Of a stretch of DNA of 64,000 bases, positions 9,016-17,958 are shown one piece after another. Location of the stretch: positions 1-64,000 of the forward strand of contig JAEPNV010000014.1 in NCBI GenBank assembly GCA_017643215.1, written 5' to 3'. The translations under genes were made by a program, and so were the position numbers. Under the pieces are notes generated by a model that saw only the letters and a program-made list of their open reading frames with translations, made no database searches and was not told the DNA's origin. Each line of letters opens with the position of its first letter. Position 1 is the first letter of the stretch. The stretch comes from Roseibium sp. (GTDB lineage: Bacteria; Pseudomonadota; Alphaproteobacteria; Rhizobiales; Stappiaceae).

Positions 9016-9516
9016 ATGGAGTCCTTGGTGCGAACGCTTCGCGTCATCTGGCGGGCCGAATTGCTCATCATCGAGGCCAAGATGCAAATTGCTGTCCGGC
9101 GGATCGGCGCAGTCGCCTTCGCCGGACTGATTGTCATGTTTGGTCTTGGCATGTTGAATTTGGCCGGGTTCTTCGCGCTCGAACGGATCTGGGGCCCGGT
9201 CAACGCCGCGTTGGGGATCGCGGCTGCGGATTTTCTGGTGGCGCTTCTTCTTGTCCTATGGGCATCGCGCTTGTCGGGCGGTCGCGAGCTCGCTTTGGCC
9301 CAGGAGGTCCGGGATGCCGGGCTTGAAGAACTGGAAGCGAAAGCAGAACGGGTACAGGATGAATTCGAGACGCTGCGCGAGGAGCTTTCGGCCCTGCGCA
9401 AAGGGTTGACATCGGTGGCGAAGAGCCCGCTCGATGGCGCGGTGGCGTCACTGCTCGTGCCGCTGCTGACAGCGCTTGTCAAATCGATGTCGGGGCGGAA
9501 AAAGCCATCGGAATAG
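9016..9516 (+). CDS. phage-holin-family (superfamily III-like) membrane protein
   Basis: A 166-residue protein with two membrane helices (about 32-58 and 68-90), then a long charged coiled coil (95-140). It matches the layout of the 'phage holin family' proteins (Putative Holin-X type), which despite the name are widespread chromosomal membrane proteins. A GAGAGGAA ribosome site lies 7-8 nt before the ATG. It is co-directional with the DUF883-like gene. There are no other phage genes nearby, so a prophage function is unlikely. Confidence 0.65.
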   Translation: MESLVRTLRVIWRAELLIIEAKMQIAVRRIGAVAFAGLIVMFGLGMLNLAGFFALERIWGPVNAALGIAAADFLVALLLVLWASRLSGGRELALAQEVRDAGLEELEAKAERVQDEFETLREELSALRKGLTSVAKSPLDGAVASLLVPLLTALVKSMSGRKKPSE

Positions 9517-9563
9517 ACCGTTCGACGCGTGATGGTTGACGCTCCTACTACCTTTGATGCGGC

Positions 9564-10400
9564 TCATACCCGCCAGGCAAGCACGCGGCGTTCAATCCAT
9601 CCAACCGCCGAATTCATCAGAACGCCGAGGACGGACAGGATCAAGACACCGGCAAACAGCCGGTCGAGGTCGTAGAGAGATCCGGCCTGCAGGATGTAAG
9701 CGCCGATGCCGTACTCCGCGCCGAGCATTTCGGCCGCGACCAGCAGGATGATTGCAATGGCAAGGCTGATCCTGAGACCCGACAGGATCCCCGGCATGGC
9801 GCCCGGCAGAACGATCTTGCGCACAATAGACATCCAGGACAGGCCGAAACTCTGACCCATGCGGATCAAGGTCCGGTCAACATTGTCGACGGCGCCGTAA
9901 GTGGCCACCACCGTTGGCGTGAAGGTGCCGAAGGCGATCAGCGCATATTTCGAACCTTCATCGATCCCGAACCAGATCACAAAGAGCGGCAGGAGGGCGA
10001 TCTTGGGGATCGGGAAAATGGCGGCGACCAGCGGGACAAGGCCGGCACGCACATAGGAGAACAGTCCGATCATCAGGCCGATCGCGATCCCGGTCCCGGC
10101 GCCGATCGCCGCGCCGACGGCGAGGCGGGTGAGGGACGGCAGGATATTCAAGACCAGTTGGCCGGTTTGGTAAAACTCGACGAGTGTCCAGAAGACATCG
10201 CTCGGGCGCGGCAACGTGAGGGGAGAAATCCAGCCCTGGCGTGTGCCCATTTCCGCAAGGCCGATCAGCACGATGAACACGATAAGGCCGATGCCGCCCC
10301 GTTCAACGGGCTTGAACCCACCGCCGCGAAACGGCACCGGCCGCTGAGCCTGTGCCGGCGCCTCGGCTGTGCGTTTTGGTTCAAGCACGGCGTCAGACAT
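9564..10400 (-). CDS. NitT/TauT-type ABC transporter permease
   Basis: A 278-residue inner-membrane permease of the SsuC/TauC/NrtB class with about six hydrophobic segments. The EAA-type loop (GQSFGLSWMSIVRKIVLPGA) contacts the ATPase. The start at 10400 overlaps the ATPase stop by 8 nt, indicating coupled translation. With the ATPase and the binding protein upstream it forms an importer for a small organic anion such as a sulfonate, a nitrogen compound or a thiamine precursor. The substrate is not visible from the sequence. Confidence 0.88.
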   Translation of the reverse strand: MSDAVLEPKRTAEAPAQAQRPVPFRGGGFKPVERGGIGLIVFIVLIGLAEMGTRQGWISPLTLPRPSDVFWTLVEFYQTGQLVLNILPSLTRLAVGAAIGAGTGIAIGLMIGLFSYVRAGLVPLVAAIFPIPKIALLPLFVIWFGIDEGSKYALIAFGTFTPTVVATYGAVDNVDRTLIRMGQSFGLSWMSIVRKIVLPGAMPGILSGLRISLAIAIILLVAAEMLGAEYGIGAYILQAGSLYDLDRLFAGVLILSVLGVLMNSAVGWIERRVLAWRV

Positions 10401-11160
10401 GGACCAGCTCCGCATCCGCCGCCCGTGCCTCGTCGCGCATCAACTGCCACAGATGATCGTGCTGCTTTTGCAGGACCGGATCGCTCAGCGATCGACCTGG
10501 TAGTGGTGCATCGATCTCGACGATCTCGTGAATTCGCCCCGGACGGCGTGACAGAACCACGATCTGATGGCCGAGGCGAACCGCTTCCTGCAGATTGTGG
10601 GTGACATAAACGGCCGTAAACGGCGCGCGGGTCCAGAGCGTCACCAGATCGTCCATCAAGAGTTCACGGGTTTGGGCATCGAGCGCGGAAAGCGGCTCGT
10701 CCATCAACAGCACTGCGGGATTGACCGCGAGCGCGCGGGCAATCGCGACGCGCTGTTTCATGCCGCCTGACAACTGCTTGGGCAGGGCATCCTTGAAATC
10801 AGAGAGGCTCGTGCGCGCGAGCACGTCCGCAATGGTTTTGGTGACGGCGCTCTGACCGAGGCCGTGATCCTCCAGTACCAGACTGATGTTGCCGGCCACC
10901 GTGCGCCAGGGCAAAAGCGCAAAGTCCTGGAAGATGTAGGTGAAGGCGTTGAGGCAATCGTCCGGCGGCGCGCCGACCTCTGTGACCGAACCGCTTGTGG
11001 GTTGCTCCAGGCCGCCCATGAACCTTAAAAGCGTCGACTTGCCGCAGCCCGATGGCCCGACAATGCAGGTGATCTGGCCGCTTGGAATTTCAAGCGTGAT
11101 ATCCTGAAGGACCTCGACGGCCCCGTATTGGTGACCGACGCCGTCCAGGCGAATGTGCAT
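10393..11160 (-). CDS. NitT/TauT-type ABC transporter ATPase
   Basis: A 255-residue ABC ATPase: Walker A GPSGCGKST, signature LSGGMKQRVAIARA, Walker B VLLMDEPLSALD and the switch histidine in YVTHNLQEAV. These are the SsuB/TauB features. The start is placed at 11160, with a GGAG site upstream; the frame is open to 11202, giving a 14-residue longer alternative. It is second in the binding protein-ATPase-permease operon on the - strand. Confidence 0.88.
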   Translation of the reverse strand: MHIRLDGVGHQYGAVEVLQDITLEIPSGQITCIVGPSGCGKSTLLRFMGGLEQPTSGSVTEVGAPPDDCLNAFTYIFQDFALLPWRTVAGNISLVLEDHGLGQSAVTKTIADVLARTSLSDFKDALPKQLSGGMKQRVAIARALAVNPAVLLMDEPLSALDAQTRELLMDDLVTLWTRAPFTAVYVTHNLQEAVRLGHQIVVLSRRPGRIHEIVEIDAPLPGRSLSDPVLQKQHDHLWQLMRDEARAADAELVHV

Positions 11161-11231
11161 GGCGGGTGAACTCCGGGCAAGCGACAAGGCGGGCGCCGGC
11201 ACCCGCCCATATTTTCATTCCCATCAGCCGC

Positions 11232-12251
11232 TTAGCTGCGCATATCGGCGTAGCTGCTGTCGACGAGCGTGTCGAGGGTGATGTTCTTGCTGACGAGGTC
11301 CTCGGACTGGAACCAGGCAAGCTGATCCTCTACGGATGCGACATTAAGCGCCGCGCCTTCGTTGAGGCGCATCGTGCCGTTGATGATGGACGGGGCCGCC
11401 TTTTCGCGCGGACGGTCGGTGTAGACGTATTTGTGAATGAGGTCGACCATCTCATCAACGCCGGCATCACCACTATCCCTGGCGATCATCGTGGCATTGT
11501 AGTCCGCCACGCCTTTTGAGAACCCGGCGAGGAAACCTCTCGTCATGTCGTTTTCGCTGGCTGCGTTGTTCGCCGATGTAAAGACGGTCGTGACCTGATA
11601 ATTTGGCAGGTAGTCCGAAATATTGCCAATGATGTGAACGGCGCCGGAACCGGCAAGCGGCTTGGCGATATGCGGGACGATTGACCATGCGTCGATCTGG
11701 CCCGACTTCAATGCGCCGATGATCGCGCCGACCTTCTGCAAGGGCTTGAACTTCATGCTGCCGCCTTCCGCGGCCACGACCTTGGAGCCCATATAGTGGA
11801 AGGAGGAGCCCGCGGTCGTCATGCCGAAGGTCTTGCCGTCTAGCGCGGCCGGGCTTGTCAGGCCAGCCTGAAAGGCCGCGTCGGACGCGAGAATTTTCTG
11901 ACCGTCAATTCCCGGTTCTTCAGAAAGAGCGCCGCCGATCACCTTCACCGCGCCTTTATCGGCGAGTGAGATCAACCCGCCGGAAATCGCCGTGATACCG
12001 AAATCGACATCGCCGGACGCGATCGCAACCGCCATGGGCTGTGCGGCCTGGAAGAATTTCAACTCCACATCCAGTCCGGCCTCGTCGAAATAGCCGCGCT
12101 CATAGGCGATGAAACTGCCCGAGTGGCTGGTGAAACGCAGCGCGCCGAGCACGATCTTGCGGCTTTGGGCGATCGCGGGGCGCGGCAGAGCCGCAGCGGC
12201 GGCCGCACTGCCCATCAGTCCCAGCGCCGTGCGGCGGGTCAATTTCGTCAT
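11232..12251 (-). CDS. ABC transporter substrate-binding protein (NMT1/SsuA-like)
   Basis: A 339-residue periplasmic binding protein. The N-terminus has a twin-arginine-like signal (TRRTALGLMGSAAAAAALP, with a likely cut after AIAQ). The mature part opens with KIVLGALRFTSHSGSFIAYE and AYERGYFDEAGLDVELKFF, the usual start of NMT1/SsuA-type binding proteins. A strong GGGAGGAA ribosome site precedes the ATG. It is first in the importer operon and divergent from cydAB. Ligand unknown. Confidence 0.85.
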   Translation of the reverse strand: MTKLTRRTALGLMGSAAAAAALPRPAIAQSRKIVLGALRFTSHSGSFIAYERGYFDEAGLDVELKFFQAAQPMAVAIASGDVDFGITAISGGLISLADKGAVKVIGGALSEEPGIDGQKILASDAAFQAGLTSPAALDGKTFGMTTAGSSFHYMGSKVVAAEGGSMKFKPLQKVGAIIGALKSGQIDAWSIVPHIAKPLAGSGAVHIIGNISDYLPNYQVTTVFTSANNAASENDMTRGFLAGFSKGVADYNATMIARDSGDAGVDEMVDLIHKYVYTDRPREKAAPSIINGTMRLNEGAALNVASVEDQLAWFQSEDLVSKNITLDTLVDSSYADMRS

Positions 12252-12590
12252 CTTATTGTTCCTCCCAAAGGTGTCTCGTCATGCCGTCCATCGGCAACCG
12301 GTCTCACCCTTTGCGGGCGTAAACCGGCTGCGCGGCGGCTTGGCCGTAAGTTGAATCCAAGCTGAGAAAAATGGCAAGGGCGGTTCGGTTGAAAACGAAT
12401 TCCGCAATCTTCGGATTCAACGCGGGATCTGTTCCGCCTGTATGATGTAACGTCGGCATGCGTGGCCTGTGACGGGCTGCCGCAGGACAGGTCGACGCAT
12501 GACCACCCTGCGGTATTGAGGAGGTGACGCCTCTGATACATATCCTGTCGCAACGCTTGGAATTCGTCCTCCTCCAGCCTGGATTGACCC
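12252..12590. other. divergent promoter region between the ABC importer and cydAB
   Basis: 339 bp without a supported gene. It holds a spaced inverted repeat, GTTGAATCC (12350-12358) with GGATTCAAC (12413-12421), 54 bp apart. This could be paired half-sites for a dimeric regulator that loops or spans the promoter. I looked for an FNR/ANR-type box (TTGAT-N4-ATCAA) expected near oxidase genes and saw none. The short open frames here look like chance frames. Confidence 0.45.
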
Positions 12591-13967
12591 ATGGAAGAGC
12601 TGATTTTAAGCCGCATTCAGTTTGCGGCGAACATTTCGTTCCACATCCTGTTCCCGACGATCACCATCGCGCTCGGCTGGGTGTTGTTGTTTTTCAAGTT
12701 GCGCTTCAACGCCACCGGCGATGACCGGTGGATGGCCGCTTATCACTTCTGGGTCAAGATCTTCGCTCTGTCCTTCGGCCTTGGGGTCGTCAGTGGCATC
12801 ACCATGAGTTTCCAGTTCGGTACGAATTGGCCCGGTTTCATGGAGACGGTCGGCAATGTCGCCGGGCCGCTCCTGGCCTATGAGGTGCTGACCGCCTTCT
12901 TCCTTGAGGCGGCGTTCCTGGGGATCATGCTGTTTGGCGCGCGGCGGGTGCCGAATTGGCTGCACACGCTGGCGACATTTCTAGTCGCTTTCGGCACGAC
13001 GATCAGCGCGTTCTGGATTTTGGTGCTGAATTCCTGGATGCACACGCCAGCCGGCTTTGAGCTGCGCGACGGCGTGGTTCATGCAACGGACTGGATGGCA
13101 ATCATCTTCAATCCGTCCATGCCCTATCGGCTAGTCCATATGCTGCTTGCCAGCGGGTTGACGGTCGCCTTCCTTATTGCCGGCATCTCGGCCTACCGGC
13201 GTCTGATCGGCGACCGGTCGAAGGGTGTGCGGCTGACACTCAAGACCGGCGTGTGGCTGGCGGCAATCCTCATTCCGCTTCAAATCCTCGCCGGCGACAT
13301 GCACGGCCTCAACACACTTGAACACCAGCCGCAGAAGGTTGCGGCCATGGAGGGCAACTGGGAGACCGGTTCGAATGTGCCGCTGCTTCTGTTCGCCTGG
13401 CCGGACGAGGAGGCGCGCGAGAACCGGTTCGAAATCGGCATACCCGACGGCGCGTCACTCATCTTGACACATGACCCCGAGGGGATCGTGCCCGGCCTGA
13501 ACGATTTTTACGCCGAGGACGGGGCCGCGCTTCACCCGCCGGTCGCGCCGGTGTTCTGGTCATTTCGGGTGATGGTGGGGACCGGCGTCCTGATGCTGCT
13601 GATCAGCTGGGCGACCGTGATTGCCATGCGCGGAGGGAGTGCGGTCGACCGGCTCAATCCGTGGGTGCTGCGGGCCCTTGCGGCCATGACCTTCTCCGGC
13701 TGGCTGGCGACCCTGGCCGGGTGGTACACGACCGAGATCGGCCGTCAGCCCTGGCTCGTTCAAGGTGTGCTGACGACCGAGGCGGCGGTGGCCGATGTGC
13801 CAGCACCGATGATCGCCACGACACTTGCCGCGTATCTGATCGTCTACGCGGTGCTGCTCCTTGCCTATGTGATGGTGATTTTCCGGCTGGCCCGGAAAGC
13901 ATCCAGCGACGCGAGCGTCCGCCCGCATTCAGGCGCGGCGCAGGTCGCTCTGGTACCGGCGGAGTGA
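12591..13967 (+). CDS. cydA: cytochrome bd-type quinol oxidase subunit I (CioA-like)
   Basis: A 458-residue integral membrane subunit that carries haems b558, b595 and d and oxidises quinol. His18 (NISFHILFPT) and His183 (YRLVHMLLASG) match the conserved haem ligands. GDMHGLNTLEHQPQKVAAME marks the quinol-loop entry. The Q-loop is short, as in cyanide-insensitive oxidases (CioA), rather than the long E. coli CydA form. About nine hydrophobic segments are present. CydB follows after 4 nt. This is a high-affinity, low-proton-yield oxidase used at low oxygen or under oxidase inhibition. Confidence 0.94.
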   Translation: MEELILSRIQFAANISFHILFPTITIALGWVLLFFKLRFNATGDDRWMAAYHFWVKIFALSFGLGVVSGITMSFQFGTNWPGFMETVGNVAGPLLAYEVLTAFFLEAAFLGIMLFGARRVPNWLHTLATFLVAFGTTISAFWILVLNSWMHTPAGFELRDGVVHATDWMAIIFNPSMPYRLVHMLLASGLTVAFLIAGISAYRRLIGDRSKGVRLTLKTGVWLAAILIPLQILAGDMHGLNTLEHQPQKVAAMEGNWETGSNVPLLLFAWPDEEARENRFEIGIPDGASLILTHDPEGIVPGLNDFYAEDGAALHPPVAPVFWSFRVMVGTGVLMLLISWATVIAMRGGSAVDRLNPWVLRALAAMTFSGWLATLAGWYTTEIGRQPWLVQGVLTTEAAVADVPAPMIATTLAAYLIVYAVLLLAYVMVIFRLARKASSDASVRPHSGAAQVALVPAE

Positions 13968-13971
13968 GCGG

Positions 13972-14982
13972 ATGACACTGTTTGGAGATCCGGCCGTCTG
14001 GCTGCCGCTCGCGTTTGCCGCCCTCATGGGGGTGTCGATCCTGGTCTACGTCGTGCTCGATGGTTTCGACCTTGGCGTCGGCCTCCTCCTGCCATTGGGC
14101 GATGAGGCCGAAAAAGACCGGATGATCGCGGCCATCGGTCCGTTCTGGGATGCCAACGAAACTTGGCTGGTGCTGGCCGTCGGCCTCTTGCTGGTCGCGT
14201 TTCCGGCCGCCCATGGTGCGATCTTGACCGCACTTTATTTGCCTGTGGCGGTCATGCTGATCGGGCTCATCTTGCGCGGTGTCGCCTTCGAGTTCCGCGC
14301 CAAGACAACAGGCCGGATGAAAACGCGGTGGAACTGGGCCTTTTTTGCCGGGTCCTTGTCGGCGTCACTCTCTCAGGGCTACATGCTCGGACTTTACATC
14401 ATGGGCCTTGAGCACACGGCCGCGACCATCGCCTTTGGGGTCTTGACCGCTGTTTGCCTCACGGCGGGTTATGGCTTTATCGGCGCGACCTGGCTGATCA
14501 TCAAGAGCGAAGGCGCATTGCAATTGAAAGCGATCGCCTGGGCCCGGCGCCGGTTGTGGGGTGTCATAATTGGCCTCGGGGCTGTCTCGCTCGCAAGTCC
14601 GCTGGTGAGCGAGCGGATCTTCGACAAATGGTTCTCGTTCCCGTCGATGATCCTGCTGGCGCCGTTGCCGCTGATGTCCGCGCTTTTGGTGTTCATCTTG
14701 TGGACCGCGCTCAAACATCTTCCGGCTGAGGACGATAAATGGAGCTGGGTGCCGTTTTCGGCGACGTCGGCCCTGTTCCTCATGGCGTTTTCCGGGCTTG
14801 CCTATTCGTTCTACCCCTATGTCGTACCGGAAAAACTGACGCTTTATGAAAGCGCCAGTGCGCCTGAAAGCCTGTTCATCATCTTGCTGGGTGCACTGTT
14901 CGTCCTGCCGGTGATCATTGGCTACACGGTGCTTGCCTACACGGTCTTCCGCGGCAAGGCGACGGAATTGCGGTACGACTAA
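13972..14982 (+). CDS. cydB: cytochrome bd-type quinol oxidase subunit II (CioB-like)
   Basis: A 336-residue membrane subunit with about eight hydrophobic segments. The conserved N-terminal stretch LVYVVLDGFDLGVGLLLPL and the WDANETWLVLAVG motif are those of CydB/CioB. It starts 4 nt after cydA and completes the oxidase heterodimer. No CydX-like micro-ORF follows, which fits the CIO subtype. The cydDC assembly exporter is not in the window. Confidence 0.94.
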   Translation: MTLFGDPAVWLPLAFAALMGVSILVYVVLDGFDLGVGLLLPLGDEAEKDRMIAAIGPFWDANETWLVLAVGLLLVAFPAAHGAILTALYLPVAVMLIGLILRGVAFEFRAKTTGRMKTRWNWAFFAGSLSASLSQGYMLGLYIMGLEHTAATIAFGVLTAVCLTAGYGFIGATWLIIKSEGALQLKAIAWARRRLWGVIIGLGAVSLASPLVSERIFDKWFSFPSMILLAPLPLMSALLVFILWTALKHLPAEDDKWSWVPFSATSALFLMAFSGLAYSFYPYVVPEKLTLYESASAPESLFIILLGALFVLPVIIGYTVLAYTVFRGKATELRYD

Positions 14983-14997
14983 GGCGGACGCTCCGAT

Positions 14998-15261
14998 CTA
15001 CTGCGCGATCTTGCCGGCCATGACCGAGATGGTCTGGACATGGACACTGGCCTTGTTCCACTTGCCGATCACGCCGTGGTCCGCCGTGCCCGGTCCCCAG
15101 GGCTGACCGCGCCGCCATCCCTTTTTCTTCAGGTCGTTGGCGGTGGAACCGAGCACATCGGGGATGGAGCGGATCAGGCCGCGCCGGCCGTTGCGGCCGA
15201 AATCGACCGCATATTCGACACAGGATGAGGCAAGGAACTGGGTCTGGCCAATTTTTGCCGG
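14998..15261 (-). pseudogene. 3' remnant of a lytic murein transglycosylase (MltB/SLT_2-like)
   Basis: The last 87 codons of this frame read like the C-terminal end of the catalytic domain of MltB-type lytic transglycosylases: KIGQTQFLASS, YAVDFGRNGRRGLIRSIPDV, LGSTANDLKKKGWRRGQPWG, then IGKWNKASVHVQTISVMAGK. Family members are about 400 residues and carry the catalytic Glu in an earlier segment. Here the similarity stops abruptly near 15261, and the upstream frame (to 15405) is unrelated. So it is truncated at the 5' side and presumably dead. It lies in a 475-bp gap between cydB and ridA. No insertion sequence is visible at the breakpoint. Confidence 0.65.
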
Positions 15262-15457
15262 TCCAGGCGTTCGTCTGACATAAGGGGCGCGTATCACCGC
15301 GCGCGCGTCCTCCCGAACAGCAAAAATGACCAGGCAGAACAAAGGCCCCGCGCCATGTTTTTCACCTCGCTGGTTGCGATTGTCGCCCTTAGCTGAACGC
15401 GACACGCTACGTGTCGAAAAATCTAATGAAAATCAGCGCGAAGGTCTGATTTCGGAC
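15262..15457. other. gap between transglycosylase remnant and ridA
   Basis: No gene supported. A perfect 7-bp hairpin, CGACACG (15400-15406) with CGTGTCG (15410-15416) around a 3-nt loop, is the only structure I see. It has no U-tract in either direction. Confidence 0.4.
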
Positions 15458-15859
15458 CTATGACTTGGACAGCACGGCCGTTGCCTCGATCTCCACCAAG
15501 GCGTCATCTTCGATGAGTTCGGAGACGACCAGCATCGACATGGCCGGAAAATGGCGGCCGAAGACCTGCCGATAGGCTTCGCCGACCTCCCGTTGGTGGG
15601 CGAGATAGACCTTCTTGTCGGTCACGAACCAGGTCAGCCGGACGATATCCGACGCTGTGCCACCTGCGGCTTCCACGATGGCGAGGATGTTCTCAAGCGC
15701 CTGTTTCATCTGGCCGATGAAATCGTGGCGTTCGAACCGCTGCTCCGCGGTCCAGCCGATCTGGCCACCGATGTAAAGGGTGCCGTCCGCCGTCAGCATG
15801 CCGTTGGCATAGCCCTTTGCCGGCGCCCAGCCTTCGGGTTGAATGACTTTGTGGCTCAT
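15458..15859 (-). CDS. RidA/YjgF family protein
   Basis: A 133-residue member of the RidA/Rid enamine/imine deaminase family. Characteristic segments are GTLYIGGQIGW, IGQMKQALENI and VRLTWFVTDK. The arginine that binds the carboxylate in true RidA (in the IRVEIEATA-like region) is replaced by VEIEATAVLS without an Arg here, so it may be another Rid subgroup. It is last in the kyn operon, 45 nt after kynU. It may clear reactive imines released during kynurenine or 2-aminobenzoyl-CoA breakdown; the substrate is inferred only. Confidence 0.82.
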   Translation of the reverse strand: MSHKVIQPEGWAPAKGYANGMLTADGTLYIGGQIGWTAEQRFERHDFIGQMKQALENILAIVEAAGGTASDIVRLTWFVTDKKVYLAHQREVGEAYRQVFGRHFPAMSMLVVSELIEDDALVEIEATAVLSKS

Positions 15860-15904
15860 GATCTTGTTTCCAAAAGAATTGTTGGTTCAGGCATGCGGGC
15901 CAAA

Positions 15905-17122
15905 TCAGGTGACCCTCGAGCGCACCGCGTATGCCGGGTCCTTCCAGGTCTCGCGGGCCATGATGTCTTCGAGGATTTGGGCGGCGGCGATGATGTCGGC
16001 GTCATCGAGATAAAGCGGCGTGAAGCCGAACCGCATGATGTCGGGCGCGCGGAAATCACCGATGACGCCGCGGGCAATGAGTGCCTGCATCGCTTCATAG
16101 CCGTTGTCGAACCGGAACGAGACCTGGGATCCGCGGTCCTCGGGATCGCGGGGGGAGGCGAGGGTCAGCATCGGGCACCGTGCCTCGACCTCGCGGATGA
16201 AAAGCTCCGAAAGCCGGATGGAGGATGCGCGCAGGTCCTGCATTCCAATCCCGTCAAAGGCGTCGAGCGCCTCGTCCAGGATCGCAAGCTGCACGATGGG
16301 CGGCGTGCCGATCCGCAGCCGTTCGGTGCTCATCGCAGGCCGATAGGTCATTTCCATGGCGAACGGCGCATCATGGCCGAGCCAACCGGCGAGCGCCGGC
16401 TCGACCGTCTCGATGATGTCCGGCCGGGCATAGATGAAGGCCGGCGCGCCGGGCCCGCCATTGAGATACTTGTAGGTGCAGCCGACCGCAAATTCGGCGC
16501 CGGAGGCGGTGATATCGACCGGCACCGCGCCGGCCGAATGGGCGAGATCCCAGATCATCACCGCACCGGCCGCGTGCGCGGACCTCGTGATGCCGTCCAT
16601 GTCGTGTAATCGCCCGGTCCGGTAGTCGACATGGGTCAGCATCACCGCCGCGACGTCCTCGGAGATCGCGGCTTCCACGTCTTCCGGCGCGACCGTCTTC
16701 AGAACGTGATCCTTGCCGATCGTGTCGATGAGCCCTTGCGCCATATAAAGGTCGGTCGGGAAATTGCCGGTATCAGACAGGATGACTTTGCGGTCCGGAC
16801 GCTGTTTGAGGGCCGTGGCGACAGCCTGAAAGACCTTAATGGACAAGGTGTCGCCCGTCGCGATGGATCCTTCCGGCGCGCCGATGAGCGGCGCAATCTT
16901 GTCGCCGACCTTTTGTGGCAGCGCCATCCAGCCGGCGGTGTTCCAGGCCTTGATGAGCTCGGTGCCCCATTCATCCTGGATGGTTCTGAGAGCCCGGTCG
17001 GCAGCCCCTTTCGGCAAGACGCCGAGCGAATTGCCATCCAGATAGATCGTGCCCTCGGGGATGTCGAACCGGTCCTTGCGGGGCAGCATGGCGTGGCTGG
17101 GAGCCGGGGCGTTCGTCATCAA
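15905..17122 (-). CDS. kynU: kynureninase
   Basis: A 405-residue PLP enzyme that splits kynurenine into anthranilate and alanine in tryptophan breakdown. The Schiff-base lysine is Lys218 in the motif [15 protein letters not shown], preceded by the Asp-bearing [13 protein letters not shown] segment. Length fits the family (about 410). Its ATG overlaps the kynA stop (ATGA at 17119-17122). The operon order abmG-kynA-kynU-ridA supplies anthranilate and the ligase that activates it from one transcript. Confidence 0.95.
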   Translation of the reverse strand: MMTNAPAPSHAMLPRKDRFDIPEGTIYLDGNSLGVLPKGAADRALRTIQDEWGTELIKAWNTAGWMALPQKVGDKIAPLIGAPEGSIATGDTLSIKVFQAVATALKQRPDRKVILSDTGNFPTDLYMAQGLIDTIGKDHVLKTVAPEDVEAAISEDVAAVMLTHVDYRTGRLHDMDGITRSAHAAGAVMIWDLAHSAGAVPVDITASGAEFAVGCTYKYLNGGPGAPAFIYARPDIIETVEPALAGWLGHDAPFAMEMTYRPAMSTERLRIGTPPIVQLAILDEALDAFDGIGMQDLRASSIRLSELFIREVEARCPMLTLASPRDPEDRGSQVSFRFDNGYEAMQALIARGVIGDFRAPDIMRFGFTPLYLDDADIIAAAQILEDIMARETWKDPAYAVRSRVT

Positions 17123-17958
17123 AGATCTCCCCGCACATGCCAGAGTTCGGGGAAAAGTTCCACATCCAGCATCCGCTTCAGATAACTCACACCGGCCGTG
17201 CCGCCCGTGCCGCGTTTAAAGCCGATGACCCGTTCCACCGTGGTCACGTGGTTGAACCGCCAGCGCCGGAAGTAGTCCTCAAGATCGACCAGTTTTTCGG
17301 CGAGCTCATAGAGCATCCAGTGCTTCGAGACGTTCTCATAAACGATCTGCCATTTGGCCTTGATCTCGTCCTTGGCCTGGTGCGGGGCGTTCAGATCGGT
17401 CGCCGGCGGTTGGGCATTTGGTCCATCCAGCGTCTTATAGAGGAGGGCAACGGCATCGTCGTAAAAGCTCGGCCGGGACAGCTCCGCTTCCAGCGCCGCA
17501 ACGATGTCCGGATGGTGCGCATGCGGTTTGATCATGTTCGCATTCCGGTTGCCCAAAATGAACTCGATCATCCGATACTGCCAGGACTGAAAGCCGGAGG
17601 AGGGGCCGAGCGCATCCCGGAACTCGGTGTATTCGCTCGGCGTCATGGTGCGCAGGACATCCCAGGCGCCGTTGAGCTGTTCAAAGATCCGCGCGACCCG
17701 GGCCAGCATCTTGAAGGCGGGCGCCATCTCGCCGGCATTCATTTTTTCCCGCGCGCTGGTCAGTTCGTGGATGGCGAGTTTCATCCAGAGTTCGCTGGTC
17801 TGATGCTGGATGATGAACAGCATCTCATCGTGCGCATCGCTTAAGGGATGCTGCGCCGTGACGACCGGGTCTAGATGGAGATAGTCGCCATAGGACATGG
17901 CGTCCTTGAAATCCATTTTGGCCCCCTCGCGCCGGGGATCATAGGGAGACGGGCTCAT
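17119..17958 (-). CDS. kynA: tryptophan 2,3-dioxygenase
   Basis: A 279-residue haem dioxygenase that opens the indole ring of L-tryptophan to N-formylkynurenine. The family motifs [27 protein letters not shown] and the haem-ligand region [15 protein letters not shown] followed by [11 protein letters not shown] are all intact. It overlaps abmG upstream (ATGA at 17955-17958) and kynU downstream, a tightly coupled operon. Confidence 0.96.
   Translation of the reverse strand: MSPSPYDPRREGAKMDFKDAMSYGDYLHLDPVVTAQHPLSDAHDEMLFIIQHQTSELWMKLAIHELTSAREKMNAGEMAPAFKMLARVARIFEQLNGAWDVLRTMTPSEYTEFRDALGPSSGFQSWQYRMIEFILGNRNANMIKPHAHHPDIVAALEAELSRPSFYDDAVALLYKTLDGPNAQPPATDLNAPHQAKDEIKAKWQIVYENVSKHWMLYELAEKLVDLEDYFRRWRFNHVTTVERVIGFKRGTGGTAGVSYLKRMLDVELFPELWHVRGDL

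Noticed and set aside
9016-9516. Prophage holin
   Set aside because: No lysin, structural or integrase genes nearby; the holin-superfamily label covers many ordinary chromosomal membrane proteins.
12252-12590. FNR/ANR box for cydAB
   Set aside because: I looked for TTGAT-N4-ATCAA and close variants and found none convincing.
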